DNA of 64,000 nucleotides from Bordetella ansorpii. GTDB lineage: Bacteria; Pseudomonadota; Gammaproteobacteria; Burkholderiales; Burkholderiaceae_B. Shown piece after piece: positions 19,807-28,437 of the stretch (the stretch's first letter is position 1; each line of letters opens with the position of its first letter). The notes under the pieces are model-generated. The model was not told where the DNA came from and searched no databases. It saw only the letters and a list, made by a program, of their open reading frames with translations. Location: NCBI RefSeq assembly GCF_900078315.1, contig NZ_FKBS01000029.1, forward strand, positions 321,758 to 385,757. Reading direction: 5' to 3'. The translations under genes and the position numbers were made by a program.

Positions 19807-21030
19807 GTGAAGGTATTGAGTGCAAACACCGGGGGCAACTGGCTGGAACCCCAAGCTCCCCTGCCGCAAGTTCCAGGCGAGGGGCTAAGACCTGACGCAG
19901 CAACACAAGAAGCTCGACGGATAGTTTCGGACTTGTTCCGATGCAACAATCTGATCGTGCTCTCGGGGCTTGGCACATCCATGTGTGTTGCACCGCATCC
20001 AGGTGGCGGGGCACCACCGACCATGAAGGATCTCTGGGAACGTGTCGCTGCCCGTGTGAACGGCGCAGCGATTGCGGGTGTGGCCAATTTTGAACAAGTG
20101 CTCGCATCTGTGGGATATGCCGGCAGACCCAACGACATTGAAGCGTTGCTATCTCGTTGTCGCTTGGCCGAAAGCTTCTTGGCAGACCCACAGCGCACAT
20201 CGGTCAGTTCATTCATCAAGCTGGCCGAGCAAGAGATTGCACAGGCCACGAACTTTGTTTGGCCAAACCACGCCCTTCCCGTACATACGGAGTTTCTTCG
20301 CCGGGCGGCTCGGCGCACCAACCGCAAGTCGCGCACCAAAGTATTTACTACGAACTACGATCGCTGCTTTGAGGAGGCTGGTCGGCAAGGTAGGTACGTC
20401 GTCATAGATGGGTTTTCGCACACATCTCCTCCCACTTTCGACGCGGTTCACTTCACTTACGACATCGTTCGCCGCTCAAGAGAAAGTGATACGCAAGATT
20501 TCATTCCAAACGTGTTTCATCTCTACAAGCTGCACGGCTCTATAGACTGGGTACGCGACGGAACGAGCGGCGAAATATACAAATGGCATGGTACGGATAA
20601 GCCGCTGCTTATCTACCCACGAAATTCAAAGTATGAACTTGCATTTGAACAGCCATACTTGGAAATGATTTCGGCATTTCAAGCCGCGCTTCGTGAACCA
20701 AACACGGGGTTGCTTGTAGTGGGCTTTGGGTTCAACGACAACCATCTTGCCGAACCGATCATGTCAGCACTGCGATCAAACCTCAGCCTGAAGGCCTTAG
20801 CAGTTGGGCCTTGGCTCGCCCCCTGGGCTCAGGGCGAACACAACGGCCCTGGCGAAGCTGAGACAAACAAGTATCTGAAGCGAATAAAAGATTTAGTCAA
20901 CGCGGGAGATGCCCGGCTAGCGCTCGTAAACTGTGGCTTCGAAGATTTTATCGCTTACGTCCCCGACTTGGCGGCCGAGTCCGACATGGAACAACACATT
21001 GACCGCCTCCGCCGTACGGAGCAGTTATGA
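19807..21030 (+). CDS. SIR2-like NADase domain protein of a SIR2-HerA defence pair
   Basis: A 407-residue protein with a SIR2_2-type fold. Visible motifs: the N-terminal nucleotide loop NLIVLSGLGTSM (residues 46-59), the TTNYDRCFEEA segment with the NAD-site asparagine near residue 180, the catalytic histidine in LYKLHGSIDW near residue 242, and GLLVVGFGFNDNHL near residue 300. In SIR2-HerA systems this subunit depletes NAD+ on phage infection while bound to the HerA ATPase. The GTG start has AGGGGG six bases upstream. Its stop overlaps the herA start by 4 bases. Clearly AT-richer than the flanking trb genes, a sign of separate acquisition. Confidence 0.85.
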   Translation: MKVLSANTGGNWLEPQAPLPQVPGEGLRPDAATQEARRIVSDLFRCNNLIVLSGLGTSMCVAPHPGGGAPPTMKDLWERVAARVNGAAIAGVANFEQVLASVGYAGRPNDIEALLSRCRLAESFLADPQRTSVSSFIKLAEQEIAQATNFVWPNHALPVHTEFLRRAARRTNRKSRTKVFTTNYDRCFEEAGRQGRYVVIDGFSHTSPPTFDAVHFTYDIVRRSRESDTQDFIPNVFHLYKLHGSIDWVRDGTSGEIYKWHGTDKPLLIYPRNSKYELAFEQPYLEMISAFQAALREPNTGLLVVGFGFNDNHLAEPIMSALRSNLSLKALAVGPWLAPWAQGEHNGPGEAETNKYLKRIKDLVNAGDARLALVNCGFEDFIAYVPDLAAESDMEQHIDRLRRTEQL

Positions 21031-22742
21031 GTCTGCTAGCGATTGCGCCATTCGATCAAAGTCGCTATGTCGGAACCGTGTGTCATGTGCGCCCCACAAG
21101 TGCAGAGGCGAACCTGCCTTTAGCATCAGCACCTACCAGCTCGCATTTTGCTGGATTTCCGGTTCCCGGCGGTCAGGTCGGCGAGTTTGTGGTGATCGAG
21201 GGCGAAGATCACGCCATTCTTGGCCGAATTATCGAAGTCAGACTTCCTGAGCGAGATCGCCTTAGTGTCGAACCTACCGCCGAACAAGACATATCCCCTC
21301 ATCCTCTTGGAGTGATTCAATTACTCACGGCGGTTGATCTTGAAACCGGAAAATCATTGAAAGGCGTTCCCGCACATCCCCGCATTGGGCAACACGTTTT
21401 TTCAGCACACCCGCTTTTGGTAAAGCAAGCAGTTGAGGGCACCAGCCTTGCCGAGGTCAGAAAAGTGCATCTCGCCGTATTCCCACATGCTCAGAACACG
21501 AACATCTCGATTCCGCCTGCGCACATCTTTGGGCGCCACTGCGCTGTGCTCGGAACAACTGGTGGTGGAAAAAGTTGGACGTTGGCTCATCTAGTCGAAG
21601 AGATTTCCCGCCTTGGTGGGAAAGCCATACTCTTCGATGCAACGGGTGAGTATGAGGGCCAGTGGGACGGCATAGAGCATGTCCATCTAGGTGGACTCCG
21701 CGAGGATGCAAGAGATCCTCGTCGGTTCGTCAGCTTCCCATACAGTCAGTTCTCGGAGACTGACCTTTTCGCGATGTTTCGCCCGAGCGCCAGCGCTCAA
21801 GTGCCAAAACTAAGAGAGGCAATGCGCAGCTTGAAGCTGGCCCACTTGGTTCCTGGAATTTCAGTTGAGGGGCTTGTAAAGAAAGCGGATCAATCGAAAG
21901 TGCCGTTCGAGAATGCACTGCTTCAACATGGGGCCGCATTAGGAGACATCGGGGCAGACTTCGATATTCAACTACTTGCCCGTCAAATCGAAGAGGAATG
22001 CGTCTGGCCGACAAGCAATCGAGGGCAACGTATGTGGGGTGGCGCGAACGCGAACGAACTGGGTTTCTGCACCACCTTGGTATCACGCATTTCTTCCGAC
22101 GTGGGCTCTTCGCACCTCGCTTGCGTCTTCCAGCCCCAGCGACTAGATGAGTCGCTCACTGCCTCGATTGACAGGTTTCTTCAAGATGCTACCAAACGGG
22201 TTTTGCGGGTAAGCATGGAGTTCCTGCCGTTTGAGCACAGCACAAGGGAACTTGTTGCTAACGCTGTTGGGCGCTACCTACTTCGTTTGGCAAGGCAAGG
22301 CCGCTTCAGTCGCAACCCTCTGGTTGTTTTGCTCGATGAAGCCCATCAATTTTTGGATAAGAACATAGGCGACGAGTTTTCAAAGACGCCACTGGACGCT
22401 TTTGGCTTAATCGCTAAAGAAGGTCGCAAGTACAGTCTGACCTGTGTCCTTGCAACTCAACGTCCCCGTGATATTCCAGATGATGTTCTTAGCCAGATGG
22501 GGATGTTTATCGTACATAGATTGATTAACGAGCGTGATAGAAATGTGGTCGAGAAAGCGTGCGGCAACTTGGATGCGCCCGCGGCTGCCTTCCTGCCGAC
22601 ATTGGGGCAAGGCGAAGCCATTGTTGTCGGTGTTGATTCGCCGATGCCTTTGCCAGTCTTGATCCGGCGGCCGACAATTCCACCGCAATCCAGGGGGGCG
22701 GATTACGAACGGCTCTGGGGAGCGCAGCCAGATCAAGCGTGA
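21027..22742 (+). CDS. HerA-like ATPase of a SIR2-HerA defence pair
   Basis: A 571-residue ATPase with an N-terminal HAS-barrel-like domain (about residues 1-150) and a FtsK/HerA RecA core. Walker A is GTTGGGKS at residues 176-183, followed by FDATGEYEG; Walker B is LVVLLDEAHQF near residue 430; the C-terminal arginine/sensor stretch is LTCVLATQRPRDIPDDVLSQM. HerA hexamers are DNA translocases; with a SIR2 partner they form a large complex active in abortive-type phage defence. The start codon overlaps the SIR2 stop (ATGA). It ends 15 bases from the convergent DUF2274 gene. Confidence 0.9.
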   Translation: MSLLAIAPFDQSRYVGTVCHVRPTSAEANLPLASAPTSSHFAGFPVPGGQVGEFVVIEGEDHAILGRIIEVRLPERDRLSVEPTAEQDISPHPLGVIQLLTAVDLETGKSLKGVPAHPRIGQHVFSAHPLLVKQAVEGTSLAEVRKVHLAVFPHAQNTNISIPPAHIFGRHCAVLGTTGGGKSWTLAHLVEEISRLGGKAILFDATGEYEGQWDGIEHVHLGGLREDARDPRRFVSFPYSQFSETDLFAMFRPSASAQVPKLREAMRSLKLAHLVPGISVEGLVKKADQSKVPFENALLQHGAALGDIGADFDIQLLARQIEEECVWPTSNRGQRMWGGANANELGFCTTLVSRISSDVGSSHLACVFQPQRLDESLTASIDRFLQDATKRVLRVSMEFLPFEHSTRELVANAVGRYLLRLARQGRFSRNPLVVLLDEAHQFLDKNIGDEFSKTPLDAFGLIAKEGRKYSLTCVLATQRPRDIPDDVLSQMGMFIVHRLINERDRNVVEKACGNLDAPAAAFLPTLGQGEAIVVGVDSPMPLPVLIRRPTIPPQSRGADYERLWGAQPDQA

Positions 22743-22757
22743 AGTGCCAGACGCATA

Positions 22758-22976
22758 TCAATGATTTCCTCTCTTGAACCCCCGATCCCCCGCCATGAAC
22801 GCCTCCAGCATGTGCGGGATCAGCGTCGTGGCATCGACCGCCTCGCCATACGCCTGCGCGTGCAGCGCGGCGTAGCGGTCGAGATCGGCTTTCAAGCTGG
22901 CCGGGCAGGCGAAGGTCAGCTTCACGCTCTCGATCTTGGGCAGCGGCCCCAGCCGCAGTTTCCTGGTTGTGCTCAT
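22758..22976 (-). CDS. DUF2274 family protein, last gene of the trb operon
   Basis: A 72-residue protein (MSTTRKLRLGPLPKIES...) recognised as DUF2274, a small family regularly found directly after trbI in integrative elements of this type. The central part, VKLTFACPASLKADLDRYAALHAQAYGE, resembles a ribbon-helix-helix subunit, so DNA binding is possible but unproven. The start was set at 22976, where it overlaps the trbI stop by 4 bases. It is the terminal gene of the conjugation operon and faces the SIR2-HerA pair. Confidence 0.85.
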   Translation of the reverse strand: MSTTRKLRLGPLPKIESVKLTFACPASLKADLDRYAALHAQAYGEAVDATTLIPHMLEAFMAGDRGFKRGNH

Positions 22977-24250
22977 CGTGAAGTCCCCTTGTTGAAGAAC
23001 AGCGGCTGATAGGGCCGCAGCACCAGATCGCGGTTGACGATGATGCGCACCGGCAAGCCCGGGCGGCTGGTCAGCGTGGGCTGGATGTTGAGGTTGCGCC
23101 GGGTCACCTCCTGGCCGACCTGGTTCACGGTGTCCTGCAGGCTGTCGCGCCCAGCGATGATGACGCGATCGCCATCCTGACGGTTCTCCGGCGCGGCCAG
23201 TTCGGCTCCCACACCCAGCAGCGTGGTCAGCACGGCTCCTGCAAAGATCCGATCCCAATGCCAGTCCACGTCGTCTTCCAGACCGGCATAGCCCGCCGGG
23301 TCGGTGCCGATCAGGTTATCGAGCGTGAGCGAAGACGTGTCCGGCAGGATGATACGGTTCCACACCACCTGCACGCGGCTCTGCCCGTAGCTGACCTGGC
23401 TGTTGTACTTGCCCAGGATGCGCGAACCCTGCGGGATGAGTAGGAACTTGCCAGTGGCCGTGTCATAGATCGGCTCCGTCACCGTGGCGATCACGTCGCC
23501 CGGCAGGTCGGACTTGATGCCCGTAACCAGTGCCCCGGCAATGACCGTTCCGGCCATCACCTGATACGGCGAGGTGGGCATTTGCAGGTTGCCGGAGTTA
23601 CGGGTTTCCGCAGAGCCGCCTGTCAGGAACGCCTCTTTCTGGTCTTGCCGGTTCTGCACGGCAGTCGGATCAGCAGGCTGGGCCGCCGTCGAGGCCGGGC
23701 CAGCGGCCAGTGGATCGAAAGCGGCATTGGCGGCGAAGCCTGGTGCGGCAGCGACCTGCGACTGCGCCACGGGCGCTGCTTGCGGGGAACCCGTGCGGAA
23801 GAACACCGATGAGGCTGCCGCAGCTTCTGCTTCCTTGCGCAGCGCATCGTTGGGATCGTAGCCCGGCGCGGCATAGGTGGCGGCAACTGGCTGCTGTGAA
23901 TTGACGATGGCCGGCCCCAGGTCGCCGGGCAAAGGAGGCCCCAGCTCCGGCACGTCAGGCGGCAGCGCTGGCAGCTTGGAATAGTCCGTCGGCAGCGCAT
24001 CCAGCCCTTCCGACTTGGACACGCGATCCACGTTGTACAGTTCGGTGGATTCGCCTGCACCGCGTTGCTGCGGTTGCAGCGACCAGATCAGCGCGCCCAT
24101 CACGCCAACCGATAGGCCGCCGGCGAGGATGGCCAGCGTGCGCCGGTTCAGTCGCGTGACCGGGCGCGGTTGGGCGCGCAGCGCCACCGCCTCGGGTGCC
24201 ACCTTGTCCGCCTGCGACGTGGCAAGGTCGGGAATGTCGTCCTGGCTCAT
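22973..24250 (-). CDS. trbI: Conjugal transfer protein TrbI (VirB10-like)
   Basis: A 425-residue inner-membrane protein spanning the periplasm as part of the mating-pair-formation core. One membrane helix near residues 36-60 (TLAILAGGLSVGVMGALIW) is followed by a proline/alanine-rich linker, then the conserved VirB10 domain with MAGTVIAGALVTGIKSDLPGDVIATVTEPIYDTATG and QGSRILGKYNSQVSYGQSRV. It starts 2 bases after the trbG stop. Confidence 0.95.
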   Translation of the reverse strand: MSQDDIPDLATSQADKVAPEAVALRAQPRPVTRLNRRTLAILAGGLSVGVMGALIWSLQPQQRGAGESTELYNVDRVSKSEGLDALPTDYSKLPALPPDVPELGPPLPGDLGPAIVNSQQPVAATYAAPGYDPNDALRKEAEAAAASSVFFRTGSPQAAPVAQSQVAAAPGFAANAAFDPLAAGPASTAAQPADPTAVQNRQDQKEAFLTGGSAETRNSGNLQMPTSPYQVMAGTVIAGALVTGIKSDLPGDVIATVTEPIYDTATGKFLLIPQGSRILGKYNSQVSYGQSRVQVVWNRIILPDTSSLTLDNLIGTDPAGYAGLEDDVDWHWDRIFAGAVLTTLLGVGAELAAPENRQDGDRVIIAGRDSLQDTVNQVGQEVTRRNLNIQPTLTSRPGLPVRIIVNRDLVLRPYQPLFFNKGTSR

Positions 24251-24252
24251 GC

Positions 24253-25257
24253 TCAGTTCCTCCCGGCGATGCCATCCGTGCGCTCGATGCGCACCACATC
24301 GCCCTTGTCGGCCCCCAGGCGCAGCTCTGCCGCACCGAACAGGCGATCTACGATGTAGTACGGCGAGCGGAAGCGATAGTTCACCAGTTGCCCGTCGCCC
24401 TGTGTGCCGATGACGAACAGCGGCGGCAGCTCACCCTGGGCGATGCCTGCCGGGAACTGGATATAAACCTTCTCGCCATCATCGAAGGCACGCAGCGGCT
24501 TCCACGGCGGATTGTTGCCGCTGATTGCATAGCGAAAGCGGATGTTCTCCAGCGACAAGCCTGCATCGACCGGCGCGGCAGCGCTGGCAGCCTGTGCCTG
24601 GCGCTGCAAGGCCAGCATTCGATCCTTGGGGTAGTCCCAGGACACCGACGCCATCCATGCCTTGTCGGTCGAAGTCAGTTCCAGCAGGTAGGTGCGGCGA
24701 CTGGTGGTGATGACCAGATTGGTCTTCAAGCTGGAACGGATTGGTTTGACCAGCACATTGACGCGCAGATCGGCCCCGCTGCCACTGGAGGTGTCGCCCA
24801 CGATCCAGCGCACCGTGTCGCCGGCAGCGACCGTCACCAGCTCCTCGCCGGGCTGGAGCGCGATCACCGTCACGCGCCCCACGGACGCATAGACCTGGTA
24901 CAGCGCGCCATCGGTGAAGGGCCAAACCTGAATCGCATTGACGTAGCCCTCACGGGTCGGCGCGATCCGTGCTTCGGCGTTGGCGCGCGAGACGCGCACC
25001 TTCTCATTGGCAGGCTCCGGTGCCACCGGGGCCGCATCGACGTCCGGCAGCGGTTTCAACTGCGCTGGCAATGCCAACGGCTCGGGCACAGCCACAACTT
25101 CGATGGGCTTGGGCGGCTCGGGCAATGGCTGCGCCTGCACCGGCTCATCGAGCGAAATGACCGGCGGCGGTTTGCCCTGCGTGGCGCAGCCCGCAAACAG
25201 AACAGTCGATGCCAGCAGGATCGGCGGCAATGCGGTTTTATGGAAATGTGCATTCAT
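24253..25257 (-). CDS. trbG: Conjugal transfer protein TrbG (VirB9-like), lipoprotein signal
   Basis: A 334-residue outer-membrane-associated core component. The N-terminus carries a lipoprotein signal with lipobox LFAGC near residue 24. A proline-rich stretch follows, then the VirB9/TrbG domain (GYVNAIQVWPFTDGALYQVYAS, LQPGEELVTVAAGDTVRW, NLVITTSRRTYLLELTST, RFRSPYYIVDRLF). The start overlaps the trbF stop by 4 bases. A lipobox on the VirB9-like rather than the VirB7-like partner is notable. Confidence 0.95.
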   Translation of the reverse strand: MNAHFHKTALPPILLASTVLFAGCATQGKPPPVISLDEPVQAQPLPEPPKPIEVVAVPEPLALPAQLKPLPDVDAAPVAPEPANEKVRVSRANAEARIAPTREGYVNAIQVWPFTDGALYQVYASVGRVTVIALQPGEELVTVAAGDTVRWIVGDTSSGSGADLRVNVLVKPIRSSLKTNLVITTSRRTYLLELTSTDKAWMASVSWDYPKDRMLALQRQAQAASAAAPVDAGLSLENIRFRYAISGNNPPWKPLRAFDDGEKVYIQFPAGIAQGELPPLFVIGTQGDGQLVNYRFRSPYYIVDRLFGAAELRLGADKGDVVRIERTDGIAGRN

Positions 25258-25958
25258 GGTTTGGCTCCTTCAGAAGAATCCAGTTCACGGCTCCACGACA
25301 AGCCATTGACGTAGATGCCCAGCGGGTTGCGGCGCAGGCGTTCTTCGGTGCGCGGGGTCTGCTGCACGATGGACACCACCGCCGTCCATCGCTCCAGCCC
25401 GGCCGCCGCGCCATTGACGTAGCGGCGTTCTGTCCAGCGCACGTTGAACGACGCATCACTGGCGCGAACCACACTGGTGATCTGCACCGTCACCGACTCC
25501 TTGCCGATGCGGGCGAACGGGTCGTTGGTGCGTGCATAGTCGTTGAGCACGGCGGCGCCCCGATCTGTGGTGTAGTCGTAGGCATCGAGCCAGTTCTGGC
25601 GCACGACGATGGGGTCGATGGACAGCGAGCGCACCAGCGTCACGAAGCGCGCGATGTGGTGCGCGGTCTGGGCATCGGTGGGCCGGTACGGCGTGGCAGC
25701 TTCGCCCACGGTGCGCACCTGGCCGGACTGATCGACCTCGATGACATAGGGCGTGACGATGGATTGGGCCGAGCGCCACACCAGGCCACCGGCCATCAGC
25801 AGCGCGAGCACCAGGCAGCCGAAGGCCATCAGCCGCCAGTTCTTCGCCTGCACGCGGGCCGAGCCGATGCGCTCGTCCCAGACCTGGGCTGCGGATTGAT
25901 AGGGAGTGGCAGGTTGCGGCGTATCGGCATAGCGCACCTGCGGTCGTTTGAATCGCAT
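25254..25958 (-). CDS. trbF: Conjugal transfer protein TrbF (VirB8-like)
   Basis: A 234-residue bitopic inner-membrane protein. After a short cytoplasmic N-terminus (RPQVRYADTPQPATPYQSAAQVWDERIG) comes one membrane helix, LMAFGCLVLALLMAGGLVW near residues 46-64, and a periplasmic VirB8 domain ending in RRNPLGIYVNGLSWSREL, a family hallmark. It overlaps trbG by 4 bases and follows trbL by 17 bases. Confidence 0.95.
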   Translation of the reverse strand: MRFKRPQVRYADTPQPATPYQSAAQVWDERIGSARVQAKNWRLMAFGCLVLALLMAGGLVWRSAQSIVTPYVIEVDQSGQVRTVGEAATPYRPTDAQTAHHIARFVTLVRSLSIDPIVVRQNWLDAYDYTTDRGAAVLNDYARTNDPFARIGKESVTVQITSVVRASDASFNVRWTERRYVNGAAAGLERWTAVVSIVQQTPRTEERLRRNPLGIYVNGLSWSRELDSSEGAKP

Positions 25959-25975
25959 GGAGTTCTCCTTGAAAG

Positions 25976-27370
25976 TCAGCTATCGGAATCGCGCAGGTTC
26001 GGGCCTTGGCCCGAACCGCCGCCGTCGCCACCGCGCAGCGTGTGCGCGGCCGTGGTGGTGGCCTGGGTGAGTCGTTGGCGGCGTTGCAGGCGCTTGGCCC
26101 AGCCGGGTTGTTCCTGCTTTTGCGCATTGGCCGTGTCGCCAGCGGCATCGCCTGTGGTGGCCTGCCCGGAGCTGGCAGCGCCACCGCCAGAACCACTATC
26201 GGTGCCGGAGCCTTGCCAGCCTGCTTTGAATGGCGCGGCCGCCTTGACTGCCGCTGCCTTGATGCCAGCACCCGCGCGTTGGCCTGCCGCCTGTGCGCTG
26301 CCCTTGGCGACACTGCCCAGCCCAGCCATCGCGCCTTTGGCTCCGCCGCCCGCAGCGGCGGAACCGGCCTGGAAGGCCGACTTCGCGCTGCCCGCCGCCG
26401 AGGTCGCGGCCCGCGCACCAGCCCCGGCGAGCTTGGCGGCTGCCGGTGCCATGCGCGCCCCGGCCATCACGGCTCCGCCCACGCCGGTGGCTGCGGCACC
26501 TACGGCAACCGCCGCGCCTGCGGCACCAATCGCAGCACCGGCCATCGCCCCGGCACCCAACTGCGGCGCGCCGGATACCAGCCCGGTGGCAATGCCTGGG
26601 CCGAATATTCCCAACGCCAGCAGCGTGAGCGAGGCCAGCATGATGACCACCGCATGGTCGATGGACGGCTCGGACGGATGCACCTGGAACTCGGCGAACA
26701 GGCCCGAGCCGATGCCGACGATGACGGCCAGCACCAGCACCTTGATGCCCGAGGACACCACGTTGCCCAGCACCTTTTCGGCGAGGAAGCTGGTCTTGTT
26801 CCACAGCGCGAACGGCACCAGCACGAAGCCCGCCAGCGTGGTCAGCTTGAACTCGATCAACGTGATGAAGAGCTGGATCGCCAGCACGAAGAAGCACAGG
26901 ATCACCACCGCCCAGGCCAGGAACATGACCACGATGGGCGTCAGGTTCACGAACACCTCGGGGAAGCCCGCCATGTCGCTGATCTGCTCAAGAATGGGGG
27001 CCGCCGCGTCAATGCCGGTCTTGGCCAGGCGGCCCGGTTGCAGAAACTCGCCCATGCTCATCGTCGAGCCGCTGGCCGTCAGACCCAGGCCCGCGAAAGA
27101 GCGGAAGACGATGCTGGCCAGCCAGTTGAAGTTGTTGATGATGTAGGCGAAGGCGCCGACGTAGAGCACCTTGCGCAGTAGCTTGGCGATCACGTCCTCG
27201 CCCTGGCCGGTGGCGTGGCTCATCGCCCAGTACAGCCCGGCAATCGTCATGTCGATGACGATCAGCGTGGCGGTGAGGAACGCGACTTCGCCCTGCAGCA
27301 GCCCAAAGCCCGAGTCGATGTAGCGCGAGAAGGTGGCAAGAAAGCGGTCGATCACTGTCACGTCATTCAT
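25976..27370 (-). CDS. trbL: Conjugal transfer protein TrbL (VirB6-like)
   Basis: A 464-residue polytopic inner-membrane channel component. The first 260 residues hold about six hydrophobic segments (for example VAFLTATLIVIDMTIAGLYWAM and VVMFLAWAVVILCFFVLAIQLFI). The remaining 200 residues are rich in alanine and glycine with few charges and are probably disordered or periplasmic. The start overlaps the stop of the trbK-like gene by 4 bases. Confidence 0.95.
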   Translation of the reverse strand: MNDVTVIDRFLATFSRYIDSGFGLLQGEVAFLTATLIVIDMTIAGLYWAMSHATGQGEDVIAKLLRKVLYVGAFAYIINNFNWLASIVFRSFAGLGLTASGSTMSMGEFLQPGRLAKTGIDAAAPILEQISDMAGFPEVFVNLTPIVVMFLAWAVVILCFFVLAIQLFITLIEFKLTTLAGFVLVPFALWNKTSFLAEKVLGNVVSSGIKVLVLAVIVGIGSGLFAEFQVHPSEPSIDHAVVIMLASLTLLALGIFGPGIATGLVSGAPQLGAGAMAGAAIGAAGAAVAVGAAATGVGGAVMAGARMAPAAAKLAGAGARAATSAAGSAKSAFQAGSAAAGGGAKGAMAGLGSVAKGSAQAAGQRAGAGIKAAAVKAAAPFKAGWQGSGTDSGSGGGAASSGQATTGDAAGDTANAQKQEQPGWAKRLQRRQRLTQATTTAAHTLRGGDGGGSGQGPNLRDSDS

Positions 27371-27681
27371 GGCACGTCCCCCTCGAAGGGCATGGCGTCC
27401 TGGTCCCTGGCGGGTGTGTCGAAGCTCGGCGGGATCGGCGGCAGATCGGCCAGCGTGCGGAACTCGTCAGGCCCGGTTTCACCGGCGAAGAAGCGCCGCC
27501 CGAAAGCGTCGGCCGCGGCCAGGCAAGCGTCTTCGCCTGCCGTCGTCCTGTCGGCGGCACACTGCGCACGCAAAGCCTTTAGCCGCACGGGATCGACGGC
27601 CAGAGCAGCGGCCAGGTCTTCGGTCGGCTGCTGGCTGCAAGCGACCAGCAGTACGGGCAGCAGCAAGTAAACGCATCGCAT
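27367..27681 (-). CDS. trbK: TrbK-like small lipoprotein (entry-exclusion type)
   Basis: A 104-residue protein with a lipoprotein signal (MRCVYLLLPVLLVAC, cysteine at residue 15). It occupies the place of trbK between trbJ and trbL, where small lipoproteins often give entry exclusion of redundant transfer. The middle part, DPVRLKALRAQCAADR...C...RFFAG, closely parallels the second small lipoprotein at 35307-35579. The functional name rests on position and lipobox, not on a close match to RP4 TrbK. Confidence 0.75.
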   Translation of the reverse strand: MRCVYLLLPVLLVACSQQPTEDLAAALAVDPVRLKALRAQCAADRTTAGEDACLAAADAFGRRFFAGETGPDEFRTLADLPPIPPSFDTPARDQDAMPFEGDVP

Positions 27682-27693
27682 GGCCGTCTCCCG

Positions 27694-28437
27694 TCAGTTG
27701 CCGTAGAAATCCACGCGATGCGGCGTGTACGGCGTGCCATCCCCCAGAAAGCGGCGCGTCACTTCACGGCCACGTTCGACAGCCGCCGCCTGGCGTGCCA
27801 GTTCCAGCGCGGCGGCGCGTTCCTGCGTGATCTGGAGCTGCTGCGCCTGGATGGACTGCTTGGCCTGCAAGGCCAGAAGCTGGTTGGTCGCCTGCATGGC
27901 TTGCAGTGCGCCGGTGGCGGACTGACTCTGACTGACCAGATCGGACAGCGCGCTTTCGTCTTGCGCCAGGTTCTGCGACACCTGCGCCTGCATCCGCATC
28001 GCGGTATGCAGGCCGTTCAAGGTGTTCTTCCAGCGTTCCTGCGCATCGCGCAGCATCTGGTCGCCGCTGATGGTGGCCGCGTACTGCTCCGGGTACAGGC
28101 GGGCGAAGGTGGCATCCATGCTCTGCACGTCGTAGGCCAGGCCGCGCGCCTCGGCGATCAGGCGCTCGGTGGTCGCCAGCGTCGAACGCAGGCGATTGAC
28201 GATGTTGAAGTCCAGATTCGCCAGATTGCGCGCCTGGTTCATCAGCATCTGCGCTTCGTTCTGAAGCTGGTTGATCTGGTTGTTGATCTGCTCCAGCGTG
28301 CGCACGGCGGTCAGCGTGTTCTGCACGAAGTTGGACGGGTCGAACACTGTCAGCGCGGATGCGGGCTGAACGGCCAGCAGCGACACCGACAGCACGGCGG
28401 CGAGCGAGGCGGACAGCAAACGGGGTTGGGTCTTCAC
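27694..28437 (-). CDS. trbJ: Conjugal transfer protein TrbJ (VirB5-like)
   Basis: A 247-residue secreted pilus-associated protein. A signal peptide (MKTQPRLLSASLAAVLSVSL...PASA) precedes the family start LTVFDPSNFVQNTLTAVRTLEQINNQINQLQNEAQML, rich in heptad repeats. The GTG at 28437 was chosen because it overlaps the trbE stop by 4 bases and gives the signal peptide; the open frame upstream overlaps trbE. The C-terminus RRFLGDGTPYTPHRVDFYGN resembles the tail of the small lipoprotein at 35307. Confidence 0.9.
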   Translation of the reverse strand: MKTQPRLLSASLAAVLSVSLLAVQPASALTVFDPSNFVQNTLTAVRTLEQINNQINQLQNEAQMLMNQARNLANLDFNIVNRLRSTLATTERLIAEARGLAYDVQSMDATFARLYPEQYAATISGDQMLRDAQERWKNTLNGLHTAMRMQAQVSQNLAQDESALSDLVSQSQSATGALQAMQATNQLLALQAKQSIQAQQLQITQERAAALELARQAAAVERGREVTRRFLGDGTPYTPHRVDFYGN

